A stretch of 49,740 bases of DNA, taken from a virus. Position numbers and translations under genes: made by a program. The notes below the pieces were generated by a model. The model had not been told where the DNA came from. It did no database searches and saw nothing but the letters and a program-made list of their open reading frames with translations. Below, one piece after another: positions 24,801-34,268 of the stretch (its first letter is position 1; every line of letters begins with the position of its first letter). Where the stretch lies: the IMG/VR virus record IMGVR_UViG_3300030328_003197, positions 1-49,740 of that record; one strand, given 5' to 3'.

Positions 24801-24830
24801 AAAGGCGGCTATTATCGCCGCCTTTATTAT
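24801..24830 (+). terminator. hairpin, probable terminator
   Basis: AAAGGCGGC (24801-24809) pairs perfectly with GCCGCCTTT (24817-24825) around a 7-base loop. The T-tract is broken (TTTATTATTT), so termination may be partial. It is the only strong GC stem in the gap between 24774 and 24850. Confidence 0.75.
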
Positions 24831-24849
24831 TTATAGTAAAACAGGAAAT

Positions 24850-25638
24850 ATGGCAATAAGTGTAGATACAGTGTACAAAACAGTACTACTAATTTTAAAT
24901 AAAGAACAAAGAGGTTTTATAACACCTGTTGAATTTAATAGTTTAGCTACTCAAGTTCAGTTAGAGATATTTGAAAAATACTTTGAAGACTTTAACCAAC
25001 AATTTAGAGTAACTCAAAACAATAGTGAATATGGGAATAGACTAGATAATCTAGATGAAAGAATGTCTATATTCAAAGACAACGTTGCTTTAAACTTTAT
25101 CAACTTATTTCCAAATACATCTTATTACACTTTACCTAGTAGTATTTATTATATAGGAGATTTGTTTTTTCAAAACGAAGTTACAGGTAAATCTTATATT
25201 ATGGAAAGAGTGGATCCAGGTCAAGCATTACTTCGTAATAATTCTAATTATACTAAACCTTCAGCTATAAATCCTATATACACCCAACAAGGTGGATACA
25301 GCGGTGGATCAAGTCCTGGTTCACCTAGAATAGATATATATGGACCTGATAATAGTGTTTTAAATTTAAACTCGATACGTGCTTTATGTATTAGAAAACC
25401 TCAAGATCCTGTTTGGGCTTACACAGTTGGAACTTTAGGACAGTATGAATACTCACCTATACCAGGAGGTACAGTTGTACCAACCACTGGTCCCGTAGAT
25501 TTTGATCTTCATATAGAAGAACAAACTGATGTTATTATTCAAATATTAATGTATGCTGGAGTAGTAATTAGAGATCCACAAATAGTACAAAGTGCGGCTC
25601 AAATGGTTCAACAAGAAAATATAAACGAAAAAAGTTAA
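24850..25638 (+). CDS. head-tail connector (ring/adaptor) protein
   Basis: 262 residues. The N-terminal helices (NKEQRGFITPVEFNSLATQVQLEIFEKYF, two helices read in sequence) resemble a portal-adjacent connector protein of crAss-like and marine podoviruses as I remember it. The middle carries beta strands (TSYYTLPSSIYYIGDLFF) and a Gly/Ser-rich loop (GGYSGGSSPGSP). The helical C-terminus (VQSAAQMVQQENINEKS) may dock on the portal. The role is inferred from family resemblance and location. Confidence 0.6.
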   Translation: MAISVDTVYKTVLLILNKEQRGFITPVEFNSLATQVQLEIFEKYFEDFNQQFRVTQNNSEYGNRLDNLDERMSIFKDNVALNFINLFPNTSYYTLPSSIYYIGDLFFQNEVTGKSYIMERVDPGQALLRNNSNYTKPSAINPIYTQQGGYSGGSSPGSPRIDIYGPDNSVLNLNSIRALCIRKPQDPVWAYTVGTLGQYEYSPIPGGTVVPTTGPVDFDLHIEEQTDVIIQILMYAGVVIRDPQIVQSAAQMVQQENINEKS

Positions 25639-25644
25639 TAAACT

Positions 25645-26853
25645 ATGGCAACACCAAACGGAGGACTAATTACAGAAACAAACGCCCAGTATTACGCAGG
25701 TCAACAAATATTAGAATCAAGTGGTATTCCAGGAGAAACTTTTTACTTTGATTTTAACACCGTATTACAATTAGGAAGCTTTAATAGTTACGATCCAGCT
25801 TCTCCTGAATATGCTCTTAATAATTTTAAGGTATATACTTCTCCAACTGGAGTAGGTCCTTTTGAAGGAGTAGGAAGTACTTGGACAGAATACATTGGTG
25901 GATACACCATGGAAGGTAACACGTTAAAAGCTGCGCCTGGTCCAATTCCTGTAGGTTACATTGGATTACAAATAAAACAGCAAGCGTTGTGGAATAACTA
26001 TGGTGGTTATGAATACGTAAGCTTAGAAGAAGTTATAAACAACTTCATGATGATGTATGTTGGTAAAGATAAAATAATATCTCAAACACCAAGAGGAGAT
26101 GTAATTTTCCACGCAAAAAGAGGGTTGCAAGAATTTTCTTATGATACATTAAAAAGTGTAAAAACTCAAGAAGTTAGTGTTCCGTCAAGCTTATCTGTGA
26201 TTATACCTCAAGACTACGTTAACTATGTACAGTTATCATGGATAGATAGAGTAGGTGTTAAACATATAATATATCCTACTGATTTAACTGTTAATCCAAC
26301 AGATACGCCTTTACAAGACAATACTCCAGAAGGTGTTCCTATTCAAGATAAATGGGAAGAAAACTTAGAAGGAACATCATTAACAGATGAAAGATGGAAA
26401 AACGCTCCTAAAGACTTAAGTATTGAACCTTTGTTTGATTATGGATATGCTGACTCTTGGTATGGTTATAGAGATTTTGCTTTATTAGGTCAACGTTATG
26501 GAATACATCCGGAAACAGCAAATGTTAATGGGTGGTTTACTATAAATGAAAGAGAAGGAAAATTTTCGTTTAGTAGTAATTTAGCCAACAAATTAATAAC
26601 AATTGAATATATTTCAGATGGGCTCGCTTATGAGGAAGATACTAAAATACCAAAAATGGCTGAACAAGCTTTATACATGCATATACTTCATGCTATTCTA
26701 TCTACGAGGATGGGAGTTCAAGAATATGTTATAAGAAGATTTAAAAAAGAAAGATCAGCAGCTTTGAGAAATGCTAAGATTAGATTATCTAACTTAAAAC
26801 TTGATGAGTTTGTTCAAATAATGCGTGGTAAATCAAAATGGATTAAATACTAA
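25645..26853 (+). CDS. tail tubular/ring protein
   Basis: 402 residues. Residues ~125-210 (EEVINNFMMMYVGKDKII ... VIFHAKRGLQEFSYD ... IPQDYVNYVQLSWIDRVG) match a tail-tube/ring protein conserved in marine and crAss-like podoviruses as I recall. The N-terminal ~100 residues are a beta-sandwich-like extra domain. The basic helical C-terminus (RRFKKERSAALRNAKIRLSNL) may contact neighbouring rings. It follows the connector by 6 bases and precedes the muzzle-like gene by 5. Confidence 0.65.
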   Translation: MATPNGGLITETNAQYYAGQQILESSGIPGETFYFDFNTVLQLGSFNSYDPASPEYALNNFKVYTSPTGVGPFEGVGSTWTEYIGGYTMEGNTLKAAPGPIPVGYIGLQIKQQALWNNYGGYEYVSLEEVINNFMMMYVGKDKIISQTPRGDVIFHAKRGLQEFSYDTLKSVKTQEVSVPSSLSVIIPQDYVNYVQLSWIDRVGVKHIIYPTDLTVNPTDTPLQDNTPEGVPIQDKWEENLEGTSLTDERWKNAPKDLSIEPLFDYGYADSWYGYRDFALLGQRYGIHPETANVNGWFTINEREGKFSFSSNLANKLITIEYISDGLAYEEDTKIPKMAEQALYMHILHAILSTRMGVQEYVIRRFKKERSAALRNAKIRLSNLKLDEFVQIMRGKSKWIKY

Positions 26854-26858
26854 ATATA

Positions 26859-29800
26859 ATGCCAGAAATTAAAAATACATTTCTTAAGTCTAAAATGAAC
26901 CAAGACTTAGACGAAAGGTTAATTGAAAAGGGAGAGTACAGAGAAGGAAAAAACATTTCAATAAACAAATCAGAAGGTCCCAACGTAGGTGCGTTAGAGA
27001 ATGTATTGGGTAATACAGAAACTAGTAAATTAGGAAATAATATCCAAGATATAGGTTCTACTGGAAAAAATTATATTCAAAGAGATTCTTACGAACCACT
27101 TAGTCCATTATATCCACCTGGGGGATTTCCTATTCCTTGCCCTTCGTCTACTAATGACGCTGCGGTAGATCCTAATTCTTTTGTTAGAACTAAAATGGAA
27201 GTTATAGGTAGTTATGTTGACACCCAGAACAATAGAATATATTATTTTTTAACAGATTATACTGATTGTAGTCCTCAATTAACTACACGAGCTCCTTCTG
27301 ACTTTTACGAGACTGTATTTGGGTATGTATCTAGAGGTGCTATTTGTCAAATAGTATGTTATAATACGTTAACACAAGACACTACTATCCTTGTTGAAGG
27401 TAGTTGGTTGAATTTTTCTACTACAAATTACATAACAGGAGTAAACCTATTAGAAGATGTATTGGCGTGGACAGATAACAGAAATCAACCTAGAAAAATT
27501 AATGTAGACTTTGCTTTTAGTGCTCCTGCATGCTCAAGCAATCCTTATTATCAAAATGAAGATCACGTATCAGTTGCTAAATACGCACCCGTAGAGGTTA
27601 TTGATTTTCAAAGTCCTATTCCTACTACAGCTCTAAGCACAGAAGACAAAGAATCTTTATTAAAAGATAAGGTTTCTCAATGGAATCCTCCTCATTTTTT
27701 AACTAGTATATCTAATTTAGCTGGTGCTGGTGCTGGAGACGTTACTTTGAGTGATGCATATTCTTTTGGTGTTCCATCTTCTAGTGACTACTTGTGGGAA
27801 GGTAAGGGTTATTGTATTAAGTGTACTAATGTAGATAAACCTAATTCACCAGATGTTTTTATACAAAGCTTAATAAACCCACCGTTAAACATTGTTAGAA
27901 CAGCAAACATAAACAATAACGCTAATGTAGTTGATGTTACAACACCTACATACAATTGGGAAGTAGGAGATAAGTTAAGATTTTGTTACTCTAACGTTGA
28001 TTATGACTTGACTTTTCCAGGTGATGAAAACTATTTAAAAGATAAATTTCCTAGATTTAGTTATAGATTTAAGTATGATGATGGAGAATATTCATTAATG
28101 GCTCCATTTACTCAAGCTGCTTTTGTTCCAGAAAACAATGGTTTTTTCATAAACAATTTTGATTATGATTCTGAATTCTTAAAATTAGAAGGAGTAGCAC
28201 CTGATGAACTAGCTGAACCAGTAGATAATTGTAGTGTAGGAGATGAGAAAAACACTGCTGAAACTGGTGTAGTTGATTTCATGGAAAACAAGATCAACTC
28301 TATAGGTCTAAAAATAGATTTACCAACTTCAGTTGATAAACTAACAAGTGAATATAAAGTTGACGAAATACAAATACTGTTTAAAGATGCTAATGAGCAA
28401 ACCATAAAAGTAATAGAAGATATAAGTAGTGAAATATTTAGTCAACCACCTAGCTTTGTAGTATCCGGAAGTGCTTGTGGAAACAATTATTTTGATGAAT
28501 TAACTACTTTGTATATAGAAGAAACACTAGGTGCAATGGCTTATGCATTTTCATATCTAAATAATGGAGTATACACAAACTGTGGCACTGATACTTACGC
28601 TCAACTATTTAGAGAAGATGGTATAACTCCTTTATTGTCCATTGATGGAGAACCGGTTTACCTTACAAGTATTTTCCCTCCCACTGGATACTGTTATCCT
28701 GACTGTGAAGACGCTTTATGGCAAATAGGATTTGAAGCTATTACTGGAGGCGCGATTGAATTACCTGTAAACGCTTTAGCAGTAGGTGAAAAAATAGTTA
28801 TAAAAGCACAATGTTATCCTGATCATTATATTTTTGAATATAATTCTATAAAACCTTACAAAGTTCTTCCTGAAGCAGATTTAATTAGAGTTAGTGATAG
28901 AGTTCCTGTAGCTGCTTTGAGTCAGGAGATTGTATCTAATAGAATAGTTTATGGAAATTATTTAGATAAACATACTTCTCCTTTATATTTAGACTATGAA
29001 GTTGATATAAACGTTAGAAGAGGAGTTCAGTATGAAGACTCAGATATGAAAGCGTTACCTTTAAGTACTCTAAAACAAAATAGAACTTATCAAGTTGGAG
29101 TAGTATTACAAGATAGATATGGTAGAGCTTCTAGTGTAACCCTGAGAAACCCAGCACAGTTAATCACGGACAGTTTTTCTAATGACACTGTATTTGCTCC
29201 GTATTCATTTGGACAACCAGACCCAGTTCAGTGGTTTGGAAACTCATTAAAAATAAATTTCAACAATCCTATTCCATCTGATGGTATACAAGGTTACCCT
29301 GGTCTGTGGAGCGAAGATAATCCTTTAGGTTGGTATAGTTATAAAATTGTAGTAAAACAACAAGATCATGATTATTATAATGTTTATGTACCAGGTGCTA
29401 CAAGTGGAAAAATTACATGGAACCCTATAGGTGCTAACACTGGTGGAACTGCTCCAACTAAAAAACACCAATTAGAACCAAGGTATGTTAGTACTACGGT
29501 GGTTTCTAACATATCTTTATTTGGAGATAATATAAATAAAGTTCCTAAGAATTTAAATGACCCAGGACCTGTTCAAGAGGTTTTTGGATCTGAAGAAGTA
29601 TTATGGAGTATTGTAATGCCTAATTATATTGAGTCAGCCATAATAAGTAGTCCTATACCTTATCAAATGTCTATTTGGGTTAATCAACAATTTAGTCCTA
29701 ATTCAGGTGTTTCATATAGTTATAATTACAACAAAGTTAATGTGACTACTCTTCAACCTTTCAACACTTTAGGAGAATGGACTAGTAGAAAAAGAGACAC

Positions 29801-31286
29801 TGATCTTGAAGATCAATTTTACCCATATTACATAGAAAATCTTACAGGTAGTGCAGATAGAGTACCTGTGGATCCTATATTTAAAGCTGATGACAATCCT
29901 TATGTTGCTGAGTTAAGTACTCAATACCAAATTGGATTAAATAAAAATGATCAACAAAATTTCCCTGTAACAGCACTTAAACCTCTTACGTTTCCTCCTT
30001 TATTTAGCAATGCTTTAACAGTGTTTGAAACTACTCCATTTCATTCTAATTTAGAAATTTATTGGGAAACATCGACTAGTGGGCTAATTAGTGATTTAAA
30101 TCAATTGATTGATGATGGATACGCTCCTAATGGAGTTTATTCATTACCAGAATTTACAAGTAGTAGTTTATTTACATGGTCTGAATGTACGGCACCTGGA
30201 GATGAGGTAACTCCTAACTCATTTGAGCCTTTCAACGAAGCTGGTTTCCCTTGTGCTGACCCTGCTGCTACATGTGCTTTATTACAATCAAACAATGGTG
30301 ATTTCTTACCTGCAGATTTAATAGATGTTTTTGAAGTTTTTATAGATTCGTATGGAGCTAATGGACAACCTTTATGGAAATTAAGATTAAAGCCAGGAGC
30401 AGATCCCAATGTATTTATTGCTGACGATCTTAGCACTAATCCTCTACAATTTATATTTTTAAGATTAATAGTTACAGCTAATGGAACATCAAAGACTTTT
30501 GATAGAGATTTCTTATTAGATAACTGTAGACCTGTAGTTACCGTATATAATGGACAATCTGCAGCTCCCGGAACCGCAACGCAACTTCCTAATGGAGGTG
30601 CTCTTACTATTGACAGTGATATAACATGGCAAGAAGCTGTGAATACATGTGATGCAGATGATGGCGATGTTGAGTTCTTTACGGTGAGATTTGAAAACGG
30701 TTCTTATACTGCAAGTTTGAGGAACACTGAACTAGTATATGATTGGGAAATAAAAAGTGTAACAAGCTCAGGTGCTTGTAGTCCTATAAGTGGTATAAAC
30801 AACTCTGATTTTTACACAGAAACTGTAGTTGACCCAGGTGGTGAATATACAGAAGTTTCAGTATATCTAACTCAAGATATAACTGAAAGAATATATGGAG
30901 AAGGTGAATGGTTTGGGATGGAACAAGATGCTTGGGATGGAAATCCAGCTAATTTAACTAGTTGTTCATGTTGTGCAAATTTTCCTAATTGTGTTGGGCA
31001 AGAATTAATATTTAATTTTGGAGTTGCTTGTGAAGACGCAAATGCTTCTGGAAGAGGAGATGAAACATATTGGGGTTACTTAGCAGATGCTGGAAATCCT
31101 AATGCTACGGAAAATGATATTATTTATCGTTTCCCTCATCCAGGTGTAAACGGTGATAATTTCCCTTGTCCTGACGGATCAACAGATCCAGGTGTTGGAT
31201 TTGCTGGATGTACAGGTGATTGTGGCGGTGGCAGCGGCAGTGGAGGTTGTGATGATCTTGATCCATGTACTGGTGAATGCGATTAG
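26859..31286 (+). CDS. very large tail protein (stabilisation/muzzle-like), N part
   Basis: 1,475 residues. The opening MPEIKNTFLKSKMNQDLDER followed by LIEKGEYREGKNISINKSEG is the hallmark start of the large tail stabilisation/muzzle proteins of crAss-like and marine podoviruses as I remember them. The body is beta-rich with many Asp/Asn/Pro loops, and a middle region (YRFKYDDGEYSLMAPFTQAA) fits the same family. The last ~300 residues are cysteine-rich (SCSCCANFPNC) and end in a Gly/Ser/Cys tail (CGGGSGSGGCDDLDPC). The next gene appears to continue the family, so the usual single protein may be split here. It forms the tail nozzle. Confidence 0.65.
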   Translation: MPEIKNTFLKSKMNQDLDERLIEKGEYREGKNISINKSEGPNVGALENVLGNTETSKLGNNIQDIGSTGKNYIQRDSYEPLSPLYPPGGFPIPCPSSTNDAAVDPNSFVRTKMEVIGSYVDTQNNRIYYFLTDYTDCSPQLTTRAPSDFYETVFGYVSRGAICQIVCYNTLTQDTTILVEGSWLNFSTTNYITGVNLLEDVLAWTDNRNQPRKINVDFAFSAPACSSNPYYQNEDHVSVAKYAPVEVIDFQSPIPTTALSTEDKESLLKDKVSQWNPPHFLTSISNLAGAGAGDVTLSDAYSFGVPSSSDYLWEGKGYCIKCTNVDKPNSPDVFIQSLINPPLNIVRTANINNNANVVDVTTPTYNWEVGDKLRFCYSNVDYDLTFPGDENYLKDKFPRFSYRFKYDDGEYSLMAPFTQAAFVPENNGFFINNFDYDSEFLKLEGVAPDELAEPVDNCSVGDEKNTAETGVVDFMENKINSIGLKIDLPTSVDKLTSEYKVDEIQILFKDANEQTIKVIEDISSEIFSQPPSFVVSGSACGNNYFDELTTLYIEETLGAMAYAFSYLNNGVYTNCGTDTYAQLFREDGITPLLSIDGEPVYLTSIFPPTGYCYPDCEDALWQIGFEAITGGAIELPVNALAVGEKIVIKAQCYPDHYIFEYNSIKPYKVLPEADLIRVSDRVPVAALSQEIVSNRIVYGNYLDKHTSPLYLDYEVDINVRRGVQYEDSDMKALPLSTLKQNRTYQVGVVLQDRYGRASSVTLRNPAQLITDSFSNDTVFAPYSFGQPDPVQWFGNSLKINFNNPIPSDGIQGYPGLWSEDNPLGWYSYKIVVKQQDHDYYNVYVPGATSGKITWNPIGANTGGTAPTKKHQLEPRYVSTTVVSNISLFGDNINKVPKNLNDPGPVQEVFGSEEVLWSIVMPNYIESAIISSPIPYQMSIWVNQQFSPNSGVSYSYNYNKVNVTTLQPFNTLGEWTSRKRDTDLEDQFYPYYIENLTGSADRVPVDPIFKADDNPYVAELSTQYQIGLNKNDQQNFPVTALKPLTFPPLFSNALTVFETTPFHSNLEIYWETSTSGLISDLNQLIDDGYAPNGVYSLPEFTSSSLFTWSECTAPGDEVTPNSFEPFNEAGFPCADPAATCALLQSNNGDFLPADLIDVFEVFIDSYGANGQPLWKLRLKPGADPNVFIADDLSTNPLQFIFLRLIVTANGTSKTFDRDFLLDNCRPVVTVYNGQSAAPGTATQLPNGGALTIDSDITWQEAVNTCDADDGDVEFFTVRFENGSYTASLRNTELVYDWEIKSVTSSGACSPISGINNSDFYTETVVDPGGEYTEVSVYLTQDITERIYGEGEWFGMEQDAWDGNPANLTSCSCCANFPNCVGQELIFNFGVACEDANASGRGDETYWGYLADAGNPNATENDIIYRFPHPGVNGDNFPCPDGSTDPGVGFAGCTGDCGGGSGSGGCDDLDPCTGECD

Positions 31287-31319
31287 GTAATTAAAATTAA
31301 TAACAAGTAATTATAAAAT

Positions 31320-33203
31320 ATGGCAGCAGAATTAGAAGTATCTTATTTTAACACTTTCTTATTGAAAAGAATAATTGATTCTTCTCCTAATAAAAACGCT
31401 TTTTATACGGGAGTTCCATGGGAAGGTGTAAATAGTTCTACAACGTTTTTAAATAACCAAGGAGCTTGGCCTCCTTTTCCTGTAGACGCTGACATAAGTG
31501 CAGGAGATTCTAACTGGGTTGTTGAAGAAGCAAGAATACAAGGAGGATACAATAATAATATAGTAAGTTTAGGTGTAAAAGCGCATATAACTGAAGATGA
31601 TAATAATCAACAAAGATTATTTAGTGGGTTAATTTACTCAGGGATATTTAATTCTAGAACAGGAATTAATGAATTAAATGTTTTTAGCGTAGGTCAAGAG
31701 ATTACAAGAAGTATAGATCCAGCTTACGGTAGTATACAAAGGTTATTTGCAGAAGATACAAACTTAAGTATATTTCAAGAAAATAAAGTAAGTAAAGCCT
31801 TAATAGATAAAGATGCTATATACGCCGCTGATGGTGTTCAAACTCCAGTTACCACTCAAAACTTAGTTATTGGACAAATAACTCCATACTTAGGTCATTG
31901 GGGAATTAGTAATGATCCTAGGTCGTTTGGAACATTTGGATATAGAAAATATTTTGCCGATAAGAACAGAGGTACTGTGATGAGATTGTCTAGAGATGGA
32001 TTAACTCAGATTAGTGAATATGGAATGAAAGATTTTTTTAGAGATCGTTTAGCTGACTTATCTGATACAAATAAAACTTTTTCTTTCACTGACACGGTTA
32101 CTGCAGGAAGTGGAATAGATTGCCTTTCTGAAGGTTTTAATCTAGAAACAGATGGACAAAATCTAGAAAAAGGTATGACAATATCTTATTTAGATCCTAT
32201 AAGTTTGAACTACGTCTCTACTAACGCATATGTTAAAAGTTGGAGAAACTGGAATAATGCAGGTGAGGTTAATTGTTTCGTATTTACTAGTGAAGACATT
32301 AGCGCTTTAATATGTGGAATAGCTAAAGTTACTATTAGGTTTAACAAAGTAGTGAAAGATAGATTAGTAGGAGGTTGGGATATACATAATAGTAATTACG
32401 TTTTATCAATTCAAAAGCCATATACTTCTCCTGATCCAGACTATAATGTTAATTGGGCAGATTGGTTAGTTGATAACACAGTTCCCCCTACGTCTACTAT
32501 AAAAAGGTGGACAAATGACTATTATACATTAACATTTGATGAAGAAGCAAAAGGATGGACTAGTTTCTTCAGTTACGCTCCTACTTCAGTAGATAGTTTA
32601 AAAGCTAATTATTTTACAACTTTTGATGGGTTTGTATGGAAACATTACGTTTCAGATGCAATACTTCCTAATAATAGAGGTACTTTCTACACAATGAGTA
32701 ATGATGCTAGTATTACTTTTATTTTCAATCCTGCTCCTAGTACTATGAAAAACTTTCAAACTGTTAGTTATGAAGGAAATAGTGGTTGGGAAATAGATTA
32801 TTTTGAATCAGATTTAGAGGGTATGGATACATTTTTTGAAGTTGTAGATCCACCTCCCGTTCCTGTACCACCACCATTGTGGCAAGAGTATAAGGATACT
32901 TCTAGCAAAGTATATAGCTATTACGAAGGAGAATATGATACAGCAGGAAACACGCATTTGACAGGTGCTTATTTAATTCCACCTATATACCACGCAGGTT
33001 TTGATAGACAAGAAAATGACTATGTAGCAAATTTAGTTAATAATAGTACAGCTAGACCTGAAGAAGTAATATGGGGATCAGCAATGTCTGGAATCAAAGG
33101 TTATATAGCAAGAGTTAAAATATCTACAGATTCATTAACTGACCCAGGTGGACCAAAGGAATTATGGACAGTAGGATCTAATTTTGTAGTATCCTCTCAA
33201 TAA
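31320..33203 (+). CDS. tail protein resembling C part of muzzle family
   Basis: 627 residues. Residues ~100-260 (LIYSGIFNSRTGINELNVF, SIDPAYGSIQRLFAEDTNL, FGTFGYRKYFADKNRGTVMR followed by LSRDGLTQISEYGM) match what I remember as the C-terminal half of large crAss-like tail stabilisation proteins. Here this half is a separate gene 33 bases downstream of the N part. The C-terminal half has Trp/Tyr-rich beta strands and a Pro-rich linker (PPPVPVPPPLW). Probable partner of the 1,475-residue protein in the tail tip. Confidence 0.6.
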   Translation: MAAELEVSYFNTFLLKRIIDSSPNKNAFYTGVPWEGVNSSTTFLNNQGAWPPFPVDADISAGDSNWVVEEARIQGGYNNNIVSLGVKAHITEDDNNQQRLFSGLIYSGIFNSRTGINELNVFSVGQEITRSIDPAYGSIQRLFAEDTNLSIFQENKVSKALIDKDAIYAADGVQTPVTTQNLVIGQITPYLGHWGISNDPRSFGTFGYRKYFADKNRGTVMRLSRDGLTQISEYGMKDFFRDRLADLSDTNKTFSFTDTVTAGSGIDCLSEGFNLETDGQNLEKGMTISYLDPISLNYVSTNAYVKSWRNWNNAGEVNCFVFTSEDISALICGIAKVTIRFNKVVKDRLVGGWDIHNSNYVLSIQKPYTSPDPDYNVNWADWLVDNTVPPTSTIKRWTNDYYTLTFDEEAKGWTSFFSYAPTSVDSLKANYFTTFDGFVWKHYVSDAILPNNRGTFYTMSNDASITFIFNPAPSTMKNFQTVSYEGNSGWEIDYFESDLEGMDTFFEVVDPPPVPVPPPLWQEYKDTSSKVYSYYEGEYDTAGNTHLTGAYLIPPIYHAGFDRQENDYVANLVNNSTARPEEVIWGSAMSGIKGYIARVKISTDSLTDPGGPKELWTVGSNFVVSSQ

Positions 33204-33214
33204 TATAAAATAAA

Positions 33215-33625
33215 ATGAAATTAAATATAAGACAATTAACTGAGTCTGATTGGCAAACTTTACCTACATGGTGGGAAGGTTGGAAAGATTGGACTACACC
33301 AAATAGAGATTCTCTTCCAAATAATGGCTTAGGAGGTCTGATGGTAGAAAAAGATAATAAACCGATTTTAGCAGGTTTTATATACACTACTAACTCCAAA
33401 GGAGCTTGGGTAGAATGGATTATTTCTGATCCTGAATATAGAGAAAACGATAGACAAGAAGCTTTAGAATTGTTTATTGCTGGAGCGGAAAATGTTTGTA
33501 AAGCACAAGACATTAAATACATGTTATTTATAGGTCGACACAAGAACTTAATAAACACATTTGAAAAATTTGGATGGCACGTGGATAAAAAGCCATCTTA
33601 TGAACTAATGAAAAAAATACAATAA
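33215..33625 (+). CDS. GNAT-like acetyltransferase fold protein
   Basis: 136 residues: LNIRQLTESDW at the start, a core strand (ILAGFIYTTNSKGAWVEWIISD), the DPEYRENDRQEALELFI helix that replaces the GNAT acetyl-CoA loop, then YMLFIGRHKNLINTFEKFGW, which fits the last strands and the 'ekxGF' signature. The classic Q/RxxGxG/A loop is not intact, so activity is uncertain. Such GNAT-like genes are common among virion genes of marine podoviruses. Substrate unknown. Confidence 0.65.
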   Translation: MKLNIRQLTESDWQTLPTWWEGWKDWTTPNRDSLPNNGLGGLMVEKDNKPILAGFIYTTNSKGAWVEWIISDPEYRENDRQEALELFIAGAENVCKAQDIKYMLFIGRHKNLINTFEKFGWHVDKKPSYELMKKIQ

Positions 33626-33626
33626 T

Positions 33627-34253
33627 ATGGGAGCAACAACAGCAGTGATAGTAGGAGGAATGGTTATATCCGCCGCAACTGGAGCAATTGCAGCAGCCGA
33701 TGCCGAAGGGCAAGCTGAGTTATCACGAACTGATCAAAATACATTAAATGCTGCTATTACCGATGCTGAAAACAGTAGACAAGATATAACAAATCCTTAC
33801 GCTAATATGACAAACCCTTATAATAATTTAAGTGTTGCTACTGGCGCTGCTGAATTCCAAGCTGAACAAACAGACATAGCGTTAGCTAACACTTTAGATA
33901 CATTAAGGGCTTCAGGTTCTGGATCTGGAGGAGCTACTGCATTAGCTCAAGCTGCAGCTAAATCTAAACAAGAGATAGCAGCAGATATTCAAAAACAAGA
34001 AAAACAAAACGAAGATCTTAGAGCAAAAGGTGAAGCGGACTTACAAAAAATGTTAGCTGAAGGAGAAAAGTGGATGTTTGATAAACAAGAAGAAAGAGAG
34101 ATGACTCAACTAGATAGATTACAAGCTAACTTAGATCAAGAAAGATTAATAGAAGCAGAAGCTAATCAAGCAAAGTGGGAAGCTATTGGAAATATTGGAG
34201 GTGGTATTACCGGTGGGCTTGGAGCTTTAGCAACAGATGGAGGATTAGGTTAA
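33627..34253 (+). CDS. internal virion protein with membrane-active ends
   Basis: 208 residues. The N-terminus is an Ala/Gly/Val membrane-like helix (AVIVGGMVISAATGAIAAAD), the middle is Ala/Gln/Glu coiled coil with a Gly/Ser stretch (RASGSGSGGATALAQAA), and the C-terminus is again Gly-rich and hydrophobic (IGNIGGGITGGLGALA). Podoviral ejection proteins (T7 gp14, P22 gp7/gp20 type) have this make-up and help thread DNA through the envelope. The marine-phage family is familiar (AEFQAEQTDIALANTLDTLR). Starts 1 base after the GNAT-like stop. Confidence 0.65.
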   Translation: MGATTAVIVGGMVISAATGAIAAADAEGQAELSRTDQNTLNAAITDAENSRQDITNPYANMTNPYNNLSVATGAAEFQAEQTDIALANTLDTLRASGSGSGGATALAQAAAKSKQEIAADIQKQEKQNEDLRAKGEADLQKMLAEGEKWMFDKQEEREMTQLDRLQANLDQERLIEAEANQAKWEAIGNIGGGITGGLGALATDGGLG

Positions 34254-34268
34254 AATTAAAATTTAAAC

